64,000 nucleotides of DNA, taken from Tamarix chinensis. Taxonomy: Eukaryota; Streptophyta; Magnoliopsida; Caryophyllales; Tamaricaceae. Below the pieces are notes generated by a model. The model searched no databases and had not been told where the DNA came from. It saw only the letters and a list, made by a program, of their open reading frames with translations. Below, piece by piece: positions 1 to 9,914 of the stretch. The first letter of the stretch is position 1. Every line of letters starts with the position of its first letter. Both the position numbers and the translations under genes were made by a program. The DNA is taken from NCBI GenBank assembly GCA_030549775.1, contig CM060177.1:34564514-34628513 (forward strand), in the 5' to 3' direction.

Positions 1-876
1 GAAAGTCTCACAATCTAAGAGAGCTTTAGTAGCTTGGAAAGTGGTATGTTTACCAAAGAAGGAAGGGGGTTAGGTAAGTTGGACCTATTTTCCTAGAATG
101 AAGCAGTAGTGGGGAAGCTATTATGGTAGATCACTCAAAAGAAGGATGCCCTTTGGATTAAATGGGTTCATTCCTATTTTATAAAAAGGCAAGAAGTTGC
201 CTCCTGTAGCCTACCTTGCATAGCTTCTAAGCTAAAGCACAAAATTTTTGGTTTAAGGCATAGGCTGCTCCTTGTTTTCCAGCATTGGCAGAGGGATCAT
301 TCCTATCAGATTGTAGAGGTGTATGATTCCATTCGTTTTCCAGCTCCTAAAGTAGGTTGGTGGAGAGTAGTAAGGTCTAACCTAGCAACTCCTAAGCATA
401 AATTTATTTTCTGGTTGGCTACTCACTCCAGGCTTCCTGCCAAAGATATCTTAATCAACCTTGTTCCATCCATAAGTTTGCAATGTTGCTTCTGCTCTCA
501 GGAGGAAACCATTTCCCATTTATTCTATAACTGTCCTGTGTTGAAGAAGGTTTGGTTTGCTATTAGTAAATCTTGCAGGGAAAGGAAGAGTCACAGATCC
601 TGGGAGGTTTTACTGAGATCTTTCTCCAGAGTTAGATGTAGAAGTGCAATAAAAGTTCAATTTTATTCTTGTTTTTATGCAGTAGCTTTCTAGGAAGTTT
701 GAAAGGCTAGGAATGGTAAAAAAATTTCAAATGTAGCTTGGGATTTGAAAAGGGTAGCTCATCATATTGCTTTTAGTATGTCTTCTCTATGTACTCACCC
801 TAGCAGGAGTGATAAGTTTAGAGGTATGATAGGGATCGTGGATCAATTCTACAACTTCATTTGTAATTCTTCTTGA
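1..876 (+). pseudogene. LINE (non-LTR retrotransposon) ORF2 3' end, decayed
   Basis: This is the C-terminal end of a plant L1-type reverse transcriptase polyprotein. Residues around RALVAWKVVCLPKKEGG lie in the connector after the RT domain; a frameshift near base 70 moves the reading to the frame used downstream. From 319 to 693 the frame is open and carries the zf-RVT zinc-binding domain: KHKFIFWLATHSRLPAKD followed by CCFCSQEETISHLFYNC, a Cys-x2-Cys-x6-His-x4-Cys pattern. After a stop at 691 the same frame continues as a recognisable tail to a natural-looking stop at 874-876. In-frame stops occur near 97, 142, 691 and 700, several at expected Trp or Gln codons. The 5' part lies outside the window. 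The element ends in an A-rich, TAA-repeat tail, as expected for a LINE. It is non-functional. The family call is firm; the clade is not determined. Confidence 0.88.
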
Positions 877-896
877 TGATATACATATTCTTGCTT

Positions 897-1062
897 TAAA
901 AAAACAACAACAATAATAATAATGATATTGTTAATACTAAAGTAGTGACAATAATGATACTAATAATAATAATAATGCTATTAGTGATAGTAATATTAGT
1001 GGTATAGTTAATATTAGCAATAATGACAAAGTAGTAGTAGTAGTAGTAGTAATAATAATAGT

Positions 1063-1115
<53 letters not shown>

Positions 1116-1251
1116 CAACAACAACAACAACAATAACAAAAATAAAAATGTTGAGAATAATAGTCAAAATGGTAAGTAATAATAATAGGGTTTGAATATT
1201 CACAATAACAATAAAAGTGATAATATGCTAAAGTTATCATTAATAATAATA

Positions 1252-1307
<56 letters not shown>

Positions 1308-1321
1308 TAATAATAATAATA

Positions 1322-1354
<33 letters not shown>

Positions 1355-1490
1355 CTGCTGCTGCTGATGATGATGATAATAATGATAATAAAAATAATGA
1401 TAATCATAATAATAATAAAAATAAGGTTTCGACATTCATAATAATAATAGCATTAATACTCCGAAGTTATGTATTATAATAATAATAATG

Positions 1491-1534
<44 letters not shown>

Positions 1535-1538
1535 AATA
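897..1538. repeat. Compound (TAA)n/(GAT)n microsatellite, LINE tail
   Basis: The stretch starts as AAAAAACAACAACAATAATAAT directly after the LINE end and runs as TAA/ATA repeats with embedded blocks of TAG, CAA, GAT (about 1321-1356) and GCT (about 1354-1365). Because it begins at the LINE 3' end, it most likely grew from the element's tail. Long reading frames across it on both strands (poly-Ile, poly-Asn, poly-Asp) are low-complexity artefacts. Confidence 0.9.
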
Positions 1539-1559
1539 AAAAAAGATAACATTTGCATA

Positions 1560-3061
1560 AATAAGGTTTAAGGGTTGTGAGGGTTAGGGTACCACCTAGG
1601 GATGGTAGTGAACAGGTGGCACCAGTGGCAGCGAGCAATGGCAGTGGTAGAAGGAGAATAGGGGGTGGAAAGGTGGTTTTTTAGGATAGAAGAGGGGGAA
1701 TGAGAGGGTGATTGAGGTTGTGGAGGATGCCCTCGGTTGAGAGGGTTAGAATGGTGGTGGTGATGCAGCCAAAGGGGTAGCGTAGGTAGCTGTGGGAGTG
1801 GTGGTCGAAGTTGGTGGAGAGGGAGGTAGGGGAAAGGAAGGTAGAGGGAGGTAGAGGATGTTCTGTTGGTGGTTTTGGAAGGTCGGAGGAGTGGTGGTTG
1901 CTACGGAAACGGAGGTGGACGGTGGCACGAAGGGTAGTGGTGGGTGAAAAGTGGTTGATCGAAGAGTCAATGTTGCATTACCAAGGAGGCTTATGTAGAA
2001 AGAATCGAGGGTGGTGAGAGGTGTAGTTTGGTGGAAGGTGGTTTTTAAGGTGGTTCAGGTGGTGTTGTTGGGCATCAACAACGGAGTGGTTGTCCAAATA
2101 GGTGGCAGTGCAACAAAGGGGGGATTTTTTGGGTAGGGAAAAGAAGATATAATGGGGCCAGTTAAGGGTATCTATAGGCCATTGAAGGGGGTGGGGAACG
2201 ATAAAGGGGAAGAGGGGAAGAGAATGGCATGTGTGGTAGGTCATCGACCCATAGTGCATGGTCGGTATAGGTGTACAACGTTGTAGGTCCTATTTGGTCA
2301 AGGAAGGAGAAAGGAAGGGGGAGAGGAGCACGCATGAGGAAAGAGTAGAGGAATGATTGGGGGAGCAGGGAGAGGAATTGACAGAGAAGAGAGGGAGGTG
2401 GTAGGTCGGCATGCGGTGTTGCAGGGCCGCATGCCTGCATGGGAAAGGAGCAGGAGAAGAAGAAAGGTCCGAGAAGAAGAAGGAAGAAGAAAGGAGGGAG
2501 TGGACTAGCCGACCTAGGGGAAAAAGAGAGAAAGAAAAAGGAAGGGAGTCGGGTGGGTCATGATGGGCAGAGAGGGAGAAGAAAAAAAAAAACAGAAGCA
2601 GGCTTATGCCACATGGAGGAAGAGAAGAGAGGGAGGAAGGTTTGGGTCGTAGGGGAGGCTGGCCCAAATCAAGGGAGGAAGAAAAAACATAAAAGGAGAA
2701 AGGAGAGGCAGGAAAGAAAAAAGGGAAGAAGGGAAAAGGGAAAAAGGGAAAAAGAAAAAAATAGATGGGTTGGGATATTTAGAACATTTTGGTATCCTAG
2801 AATATTTAAAATAATAATATTTTAACAAAATAATAAATAAATTCCCTTTTTAGATTAATTTAGGATATTTTGAATGATTTTTCCTTAATTCCACTTTAAT
2901 TAGCAAAATACCCTAATTTTTTCTAATTAAATTATTTCTTATTTTCCTCTTATTTTTCTTTTAATTCCTCTTATTTTTAATAAAATAATTCATTTAATTA
3001 ATTTCCCTAATAAATCCTTATTTTGTGATAATTTTCTAAATTAGAGTTTTGGGGTATTTCA
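1560..3061 (-). mobile_element. Gypsy-like LTR remnant (minus strand)
   Basis: Read on the minus strand this starts at 3061 with TGAAATACCCCAAAACTC and an AT-rich segment of the same style as the LTR start at 35572 (TGTAATACCCAAAATTT). It then passes into a long pyrimidine-rich stretch like those in the U3/leader parts of large gypsy LTRs. Its right edge at 3061/3062 abuts recognisable copia integrase sequence, which gives a sharp junction. No PBS, polypurine tract or matching LTR partner was found, and the left edge is uncertain. Proline-rich frames inside (for example 2290-2667 minus) follow from the base skew and are not genes. Confidence 0.45.
2437..2764 (+). repeat. Long polypurine (A/G) tract
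   Basis: About 330 bases are overwhelmingly A and G on the plus strand, with only scattered C or T. Strand asymmetry of this kind can adopt triplex (H-DNA) structure. It lies inside the probable minus-strand LTR, where it reads as a CT-rich leader-like segment. Confidence 0.8.
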
Positions 3062-3838
3062 TCATTGTGCCCCTTTCAACCTATACTTTCTAAGCAAGTA
3101 CAATATGCACATTAAAAGCATCATATTTAGTGGAAATAAAGGAAGTCCATGTATATTAAGAATAATAGTCCACACTAGTACATATCTGCAACTACCCATG
3201 TTATGTATCCTTATAGGTCTAAAAAAATCCATATGAAAGGGGTTTAGATGATATCATAACATTTTTAGGTTTATATGATACATGTTGTTTTCCTTCTTGA
3301 AATGTATAATCTATCTTTTTCAAAGTTTAATTTTGGAAGAACATGAACTAGACCTTTTCTAGCCAATTTGTTTAATAAATTCATGCTACTATGTGCTATT
3401 CTCTCATTACATAACCATGCATCATTATCTATAACACTTAAGCAAGCATTATGTAGTTTAATTGATTTCACATCAAGCATAATAATATTGTTAATGCATG
3501 CACATATATACATTATGGATTTATCTATGTTATTTGAAATCATACATAAAGAGTGAGAGAAATTGACTAAAAATTCCTTATCACAAGGTTGAGTAATGCT
3601 AAATAGATTAAGTTTAAGACTAATAACTAAGTACATATCACTAATGAAGGGTTTATAGTTACTGATACAAATGCTACTGAATTTGATTATCTTTCCTTTG
3701 GAGTTATAACCAAAAGTGATGCTGCCACAATAATAAGATGCCAATTTTGTGAACATTTTTATGGTCATCCATCATATGCCAAAAACACCCACTATCTAGG
3801 TACCATATGTGACTTCTTATTTTCACTTTGAAAATAAT
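3062..3838 (-). pseudogene. Ty1/copia pol fragment (protease end, GAG-pre-integrase, integrase start)
   Basis: On the minus strand this continues the copia element whose gag lies at 13565-15480. From 3838 down, a degraded protease motif region is followed by a GAG-pre-integrase domain, largely open from 3768 to 3271: FGYNSKGKIIKF, then SITQPCDKEFLV, a CLSVIDNDAWL segment and LNKLARKGLVHVLPKLNFEK. Below 3271 the integrase start is still visible (GKQHVSYKPKNV, then a YTWTSF block) before the sequence stops at about 3062 against an LTR remnant. The His of the usual WHRRLGH motif region and much of the zinc-binding part are degraded. The integrase core, RT and RNase H are missing. The family call is strong; the product is dead. 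Confidence 0.8.
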
Positions 3839-3862
3839 TTACATTCACAAATGTCTTAGTCT

Positions 3863-4343
3863 TGTGATTTTTGATTGGATATTTGAGCATAGCATAATAT
3901 TGTGTTGGTTCATACATATGTTGGAGAAGTTTGGTGTAGTGTGGAGTTTTATGTAGGAAACATGGGGGTACCATGTTAATAAACACGGTCTCTTTTTTTG
4001 TGAGAAACTTTTGATGTGTTTTGGGTAAAAGTTGAAAGTAAGGAAATAAACACGAGGTTCTCATGTTCCCTAAATACAAACCATATTTTTCCTTATTTTT
4101 TAAACACATTATTTTTCTTTATAGGGTTTTTTCTTCTATAAGAAGAGACATGTTGAAATCCTAGCCATTGAGAGTCGTGCATCCTAAATTCTTCTTCTTG
4201 ACCATAGATTTTTCCGATCAAATAGAATTGTAGATTTGTGTAATTGATTTATTAGTTATTTTAATCATCCTTTAATTACACAAAAGAATAAAAAAAGATA
4301 TCTACTTGTTTTGTAAATTATTTTATTTTATGAGTGAATTCTC
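3863..4343 (+). repeat. Copia 5' LTR
   Basis: It starts TGTGATTTTTGATTGG, matching the 3' LTR start TGTGAGTTATGACTAGG. It shares the block around GGAAATAAACACGAGGTTC and the terminal ATTACACAA...AATTCTCA region with the copy at 13032. It ends abruptly at the CACTA boundary, so its last bases and the PBS may be deleted. Confidence 0.8.
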
Positions 4344-4345
4344 AG

Positions 4346-4452
4346 GAACCGTTATTAAAACCTTTTTACACAAAAGATTATCTTTCAGGAACCATTATTA
4401 AAACATTTTTTTAATAACGGTTCTTTTAGGAATCAGAACCGTTATTAAAACT
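4346..4452. repeat. CACTA left subterminal inverted repeats
   Basis: Four copies of AACCGTTATTAAAAC or its complement, with small changes, lie within about 100 bp, including a facing pair around TTTAATAACGGTTC and GAACCGTTATTAAAAC. They match the right-end array at 9246-9830. Confidence 0.8.
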
Positions 4453-5005
4453 CCAAAATCAAACTTTTATTTCACTCAATTCTGTTTCCAGCCAAAAAAT
4501 TTAGACTCTCTGCACCTTCATTCTCTTACTCTCCTTCTCCTTGGAAATCCTCACACCATGACACCATGCACCACCACTCCAGCTCCTCTTAAGTAAGGGA
4601 AACCCTCGCACCGTCAACTCTCCACTACCCCTCTACCATTGTCGGCTTTGCATGTGCGTGCTGCATTGTTCCAAACCTAGCTAGCCAGCACTTGTACCTT
4701 CATCCTCCATTATGTTTGTAGGCCCTTGCCGCTCTTAACTTGCTCACTGTCGTGTTTGTAGCTAGCTCACTTTATGTATGTGTTTGTTCTTCCTCTTGTA
4801 ACTTTTTATCTACTTTATATACATATATATATATATATAAATGCATGCATGTTGCTACAGGGTTGCGTTTGTTTATTATTGAAAAATTATAGTTTGTTGT
4901 TCAAAAATGTGTTATTGAATGTATTGGTTGAAAATGTTGTTGTTCGTTGTTGAATTTTTGTGTTATTGTTATATATTAACAAATGCATGTGTTGGCCAAG
5001 ACCTT

Positions 5006-5060
<55 letters not shown>

Positions 5061-5093
5061 AGTGTAGAATTATATGCATTTTCACTCATAAAA

Positions 5094-5149
<56 letters not shown>

Positions 5150-5361
5150 TTTTCATTAATAAGTATAGGACACTAGCAATAAGATATAGGAAATGTCATA
5201 TAATGAAATGAAAATATATTTTACATATGCACATCATTAAATGAAAATTTCAATTAGAGATGCATATGTTAATGATTGTTATTTGATGAGGATTAAATAG
5301 ATATAGAAAATAAGGAATATATAAAAGTTAATAATTAAATAGAGAGAAGTAATTGTGTATG

Positions 5362-5394
<33 letters not shown>

Positions 5395-5690
5395 TGATTT
5401 ATATATTATGGTTTAATTACAGTTAGATAGGTTTAGGATTAGGGTTTTATGAGGTTTAGGGTTAGTTTTTATTATAATAAATTAGAATTAATTAGGGTTA
5501 GGGTTAGTATTAATATCTTTTTGGAAATGTGTTAGCATGATTCGTATATATATATATATATATATCGAATAGCATGATACATTTGAGATTAATTCTTTAT
5601 AAGTATGATTCGTATCGATAATATAATGGTACATTATGCTCAATACATAACATTCGCTCAATACATAACATTCTAACATAATTTATTTAT
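4453..5690. other. CACTA 5' region, no gene, AT microsatellites
   Basis: No coding sequence is supported here. It holds (AT)n runs at about 5007-5053 and 5097-5139 (the latter followed by a short AC run), a TAA run at about 5360-5391, another AT run at about 5547-5566, and scattered TTTAGGG/TTAGGG-like motifs at 5440-5510. It probably holds the promoter and untranslated first part of the transposon gene. Confidence 0.6.
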
Positions 5691-5706
5691 TTATTTTTTT
5701 AGATAT

Positions 5707-8700
5707 ATGGCCAACAAGAACATTGATAGGGAAAACAGTGATGAAGAAGGGAAAAGATAACCTACGATTATGAGAATCATCACAGACATGAGGAATAAAG
5801 GAGAATTAGTGAATTGGGATGGAATACTTACAATCTTCCCATTGGCCCTTACGCAGACATGTTCTTAACTTACATTTCACTTGTGACCCATAATCGTGTT
5901 CCTATCTCCTATAATAATTGGAAGTAGGTTCCAAAGGGTCATAAGGAGCATATTTGGCAAGAAATTACGGTAAATATACTATTTTATGTAATCATTTTTA
6001 TATGTCAAATGTTATTAATTTTATTACATTAACATCGGTATACATCTACATGTCTTATTTTGCAGAGAGTGTTCAATGTCCCAGAGAGTAGGAAGAAATG
6101 GCTTCTTAGACATTGTGGGGAGCGTCTAAGAACATTTAGGTCATATTTAGCTCATAGGAAAATTTATTGAAAGAGGGATGGTTCTTTATGGTAGAACCCA
6201 CCCAAACGATACGGTTTCATCGATCAAGAAAGTTGGAACCACTTTATTGCATATCGTCTTACGGGGGATTTTAAGGATTTGTTAGATAACAATTTAACTT
6301 TTTATCGATCCCATTATTATGCTTAATATTGAAATAACCATATGACTATGTTTTGGCTTGTCACATAGGAAAAAAGTACCAAAAATAAAGAGATTGCGAA
6401 GCAAAATAAATACCAGTATAATATGGCTCGCAAAGGCTATGCGGGCCTTGAAGAGGAGTTGGTATACATTTTGTGATTTATCTATTTACATGTAAATGTC
6501 AAATTTTATAATAATATTCTTCATTAAGAATATTTTTTGATTTGTAGCTCCTAGCCCAAGACTTGGACCCATGTACCTCGTCCATCAATATTGGTACATT
6601 ATGGAAGAAGGCTAGAGTAACAAGAGATGGATATATTAATGAATATGTAGATGTTGCAGCCAAAAAAATTGTAAGTTTATAGATATCTAGAACCCTACTT
6701 AGTTTTCTTTTAGAAAACTATTATATTATGCTTATTCCTACAAGTTAAATTTACATATATTATATACATTATAGGACGAACTTGAAACGTCAGATGGTGA
6801 GGAGGGGGTGGACCAATATAGCATTGTGTCCTAGGCTATAGGAATTGTAGAACACCCTGGAAGACACAGGGGTCTTGGATTAGGTGTTATGAGAACAAGC
6901 ATATATGGTCGATCTCGTGGTTCTTGTAGTACTAATGAGCAAGTTGCCATCCTCACCTAGAAATTGAACATGGCATTTGAACGGATGGCAACAATAGAGC
7001 AAGAGTTGTCATTTATTAAATCTCAAGGGTATAAGCCATCCTATTTAGTAGACCATGATTAGCTTCACATACCTTATATAAATAGCGTCAGAGATAGTTG
7101 TGAAGTTGATGCACGTCTTTCTACTCGTCTTGAGGTAAGCTTTACAAACTATAAATTGTTATTAAATGTATTCGGTGTAATAAATAATTAATAATATGTA
7201 ATATTTTTTTTAGAGTTTGCATAAATGTGACTTGTTAGCGAATGACCTTTCAACACTTTTGGCAAAAGGAAGGGTCTGCATCAGTCATAGTACCCAAACA
7301 CAAATAGTCCACGGCTACAATTTAGCCCTAAATATAAGGCTGGTGAGTATTGACACTCCAATCATTGGCAGTGCGCACTTGCCTTGTTATAAAGAGGGCG
7401 ATGAGGCAACTACAGTACTAGAATCTCATGGAAGCTTCGTAGCTTGGCCTACGGATCAGATACGTCTCACTACTAAAGAGGTATTGACATTTGACATCTT
7501 CATTAGACCTTGTTTAGTAGTTACACTATTCATACCTTTTTTTATATATATTCATATGCTTAATACATATTTTGTTTAATATTATCAATTAAGGAATAAA
7601 AAAAGAAGACTGCTCCTGCTAGTAAAACCAAGAGAGGTACTAGCAGAACGAGAAACACAAAAGAGGGCGCTGCTAAAGGAAAGAGAGCTAAATCTAAAAA
7701 ATTAGTTGCCCCACAAAAGATTCCTTCTTTAGAGAAAAGCCAACCTCCACCAGCAATAGCTTTATTGTATTTTTATGCCCAAAACTACCTCAGGGACAAT
7801 TATATTTTCATTTATTGTCGTCTTGAGTATGTTGGGAGGGACGATGCTACTTACATAGTATCGATGGTTGACATAAGAGACATTTATAATTAGGAATGGA
7901 TGTCAACCATGAGCGTTGCCGTCTATGTCATATAAGTATTATTTCATTTTGAGATTTTAGTACTCTTAACTTGTACAATTGGAATTTTTATAACCTCTTA
8001 TATGAGTTATTAGTTATTAACACATATGCATTGTTATTGTTGTCTATAGGTTGGTAGCTAATCGCGCTACGATGGAGGGAATGTTGTCCTCTATTGTGTT
8101 TGTGAGCCCATACAGCATAGCTAACGACAGTAAAATAAGAGAGGGTAGGCACATAAACTATTTAGCAGATCACATTTTGATTGAGGGACACAACAAGCTC
8201 TATCTCATTCCTCACCTCGCAAATGAACATTAGGTTTTGTACGCCGTCTGATATGATCTTAATAAAATCTATGTGTTTAATTCCCTTCAAACCTATGACG
8301 TGCTTTTTGAAGTCACTCGTCGTGGTGGGAAGGAATTTATCGACATGTTAGTATACTTTTCACTTCTTACTTCATTAGCTTATTTATACATATATTCTAC
8401 TTTCATTATTTGAGGTATATATACTTACAATATTGTGTATCCAACTCTATTTATTAGGGCACTATGGACGGCGTATCAAAGGAGAGGTGGGAATGGTGTC
8501 CCAGACCCAAAGAATCTTCAATATGAGCTGTCATACTAAGTTGGAAGACAATTATTTTGTATTTTATTTTAATTCAAATTAAAATCTAATAGTTAGAGAG
8601 CTAACTAAATTCATTTGACAGTGTCCACAACATCAAAACAATGACGATTTTGGATACTATGTATGTAGAGTAATAGATCTGATAGTCCAAAACAGATCGG

Positions 8701-8930
8701 TCAACATAGATCCAAGCCATGTATATTTGCTTTTCGATATTTTTCCATTAATGAATCATGACATATATGTTTGGTACTTGATGTAAGTGCTAACTATATA
8801 TTAATAGAAACTTGGGCATTGTAGTTTTTCACCGATGACTATGCACGAGGCCAACAATACAATGTTGATGAAATTGATGAAATTAGAGACCAATGGGCCA
8901 AGCACATGCACTCATTCATTAGGTATTAAT
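5707..8930 (+). pseudogene. CACTA-associated gene: transposase_24-like N part plus Ulp1-like C part, decayed
   Basis: Coding blocks are separated by introns that still show GT...AG borders. The N-terminal blocks (5707-5969 and 6066-6335) contain WK-VPKGHKEHIWQEIT, then VFNVPESRKKWLLRHCGERL, the pattern of plant transposase_24/En-Spm-associated proteins. Further blocks lie at about 6370-6461 (ARKGYAGLEEEL), 6548-6671 (GTLWKKARVTRDG), 6775-7133 and 7213-7480. A basic Lys-rich linker follows at 7594-7700. The C-terminal blocks (about 8050-8930) resemble a C48/Ulp1 cysteine protease: KIYVFNSL, then CPQHQNNDDFGYYVCRVI and a DEIRDQWAKHM end. The catalytic Cys position reads Phe, the Asp of YVFDSL is Asn, and the expected HW is H-stop. 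With frameshifts in block 1 it cannot be functional. TNP2-type catalytic transposase was not seen, so the element was probably non-autonomous or has lost that gene. Confidence 0.72.
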
Positions 8931-9245
8931 TAAAGACCTATATATTCTACATGCATGTTCAGGTTTGTATTTTGTCTATGTCTTTCGGTCTTCTAGGCTA
9001 GATTTATGAACTTTTTACTTTGGGGAGTAGAGCTACCAAGTTGTGGTATACCTACTAATTTTGATTCCTAAGTATGTCCGGTGTATTAAGACATGCATAC
9101 TAATTAGAGATTGATTGAAATTATGGTGTGATTGCAGATTTGTTATGAATTGATTTTGTTTTAGAATGCAGATTTGGTAATTATTTGAATATACAACTAG
9201 GTATGTGGGCAGAAATAAAACAACCAAAACATTAAAAAAAACCTA

Positions 9246-9830
9246 TAGTTTTAATAACGGTTCTTATTAAGAACCGTTATTAAAACCACGTATTTTATCT
9301 CAAATTTATGCTCACTTAATACGTATTAGGGTTTAATGAAAGCATAATCAATAACCAAAACCCTAATTGGATGATAGAGTTTTAATAACGGTTCTTTTGA
9401 AAACCATTATCAAAACTTAGACTTTAATAACGGTTCTACTAAAAACCGTTATTAAAACATAGGTTTTAATAACGGTTTTCATTAAGAATCGTTATTAAAA
9501 ATGTGCATTTAATCTCAAATTTATGATCATTTAATACGTATTAGGGTTTAATAAATATATAATCAATGACTGAAACCCTAATTCGATTATGTTTTAACAA
9601 CGGTTCTTGTAATAACCGTTATTAAAACTTGGTTTTCCGCAACGGTTTTTTCTTGAGAACCGTTATTGAAAACTTGTTTTTAACAACGGTTTTATAGAAG
9701 AACCGTTATTAAAACCTTTTTTTAACAACGGTTGTTTCTTAAAAACCGTTACTAAATATAAATTTTATGCTCATATTCGCCGGTTTTTTATATTTTTGAT
9801 AATGGTTATGAACCGTTATTAAAGATTTAA
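9246..9830. repeat. CACTA right subterminal array of hairpin units
   Basis: About nine units, each roughly 38-42 bp, pair TTTTAATAACGGTT with AACCGTTATTAAAA. The first is a perfect 18-bp inverted repeat with a 3-base loop (arms 9248-9265 and 9269-9286). Later units drift, with GTTTTAACAACGG and GAACCGTTATTG variants. Confidence 0.85.
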
Positions 9831-9897
9831 TAAGGGGCAATTTAATAATGATTTAAAATCTTTATTAAAACTATAAAATAACCATTGTTGAAACCCC

Positions 9898-9911
9898 TTT
9901 TCGGGGTAGTG
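9898..9911 (-). repeat. CACTA right terminal inverted repeat
   Basis: Read on the minus strand from 9911: CACTACCCCGAAAA. CACTA is the diagnostic terminus of this superfamily. The three bases after it (TGG) would be one copy of the 3-bp target duplication; the partner was lost with the left end. Confidence 0.7.
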
Positions 9912-9914
9912 TGG

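Larger units (their letters stand above)
4345..9911 (+). mobile_element. CACTA (En/Spm-like) transposon, left terminus missing
   Basis: The right end reads ...CGGGGTAGTG, which is CACTACCCCG on the other strand, a CACTA-type terminal inverted repeat. Subterminal inverted motifs AACCGTTATTAAAA / TTTTAATAACGGTT are clustered at both ends (4346-4452 and 9246-9830), as in CACTA elements where they are transposase-binding sites. The body encodes a decayed intron-containing gene with a plant transposase_24-like part and an Ulp1-like part. The left CACTA terminus is absent; the element begins inside subterminal repeats next to the copia LTR. It inserted in copia sequence between gag and the pol motif WILDS. 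Confidence 0.75.

Noticed and set aside
937..1479. Poly-Ile, poly-Asn and poly-Asp frames on both strands
   Set aside because: They are trinucleotide repeat artefacts in the LINE tail.
1746..2828. Several overlapping Pro/Ser-rich or Lys/Arg-rich frames
   Set aside because: They arise from the purine/pyrimidine skew, overlap on both strands and show no domain.
9246..9830. CRISPR-like array
   Set aside because: The units are inverted hairpins of variable sequence without spacers, in a plant transposon end.
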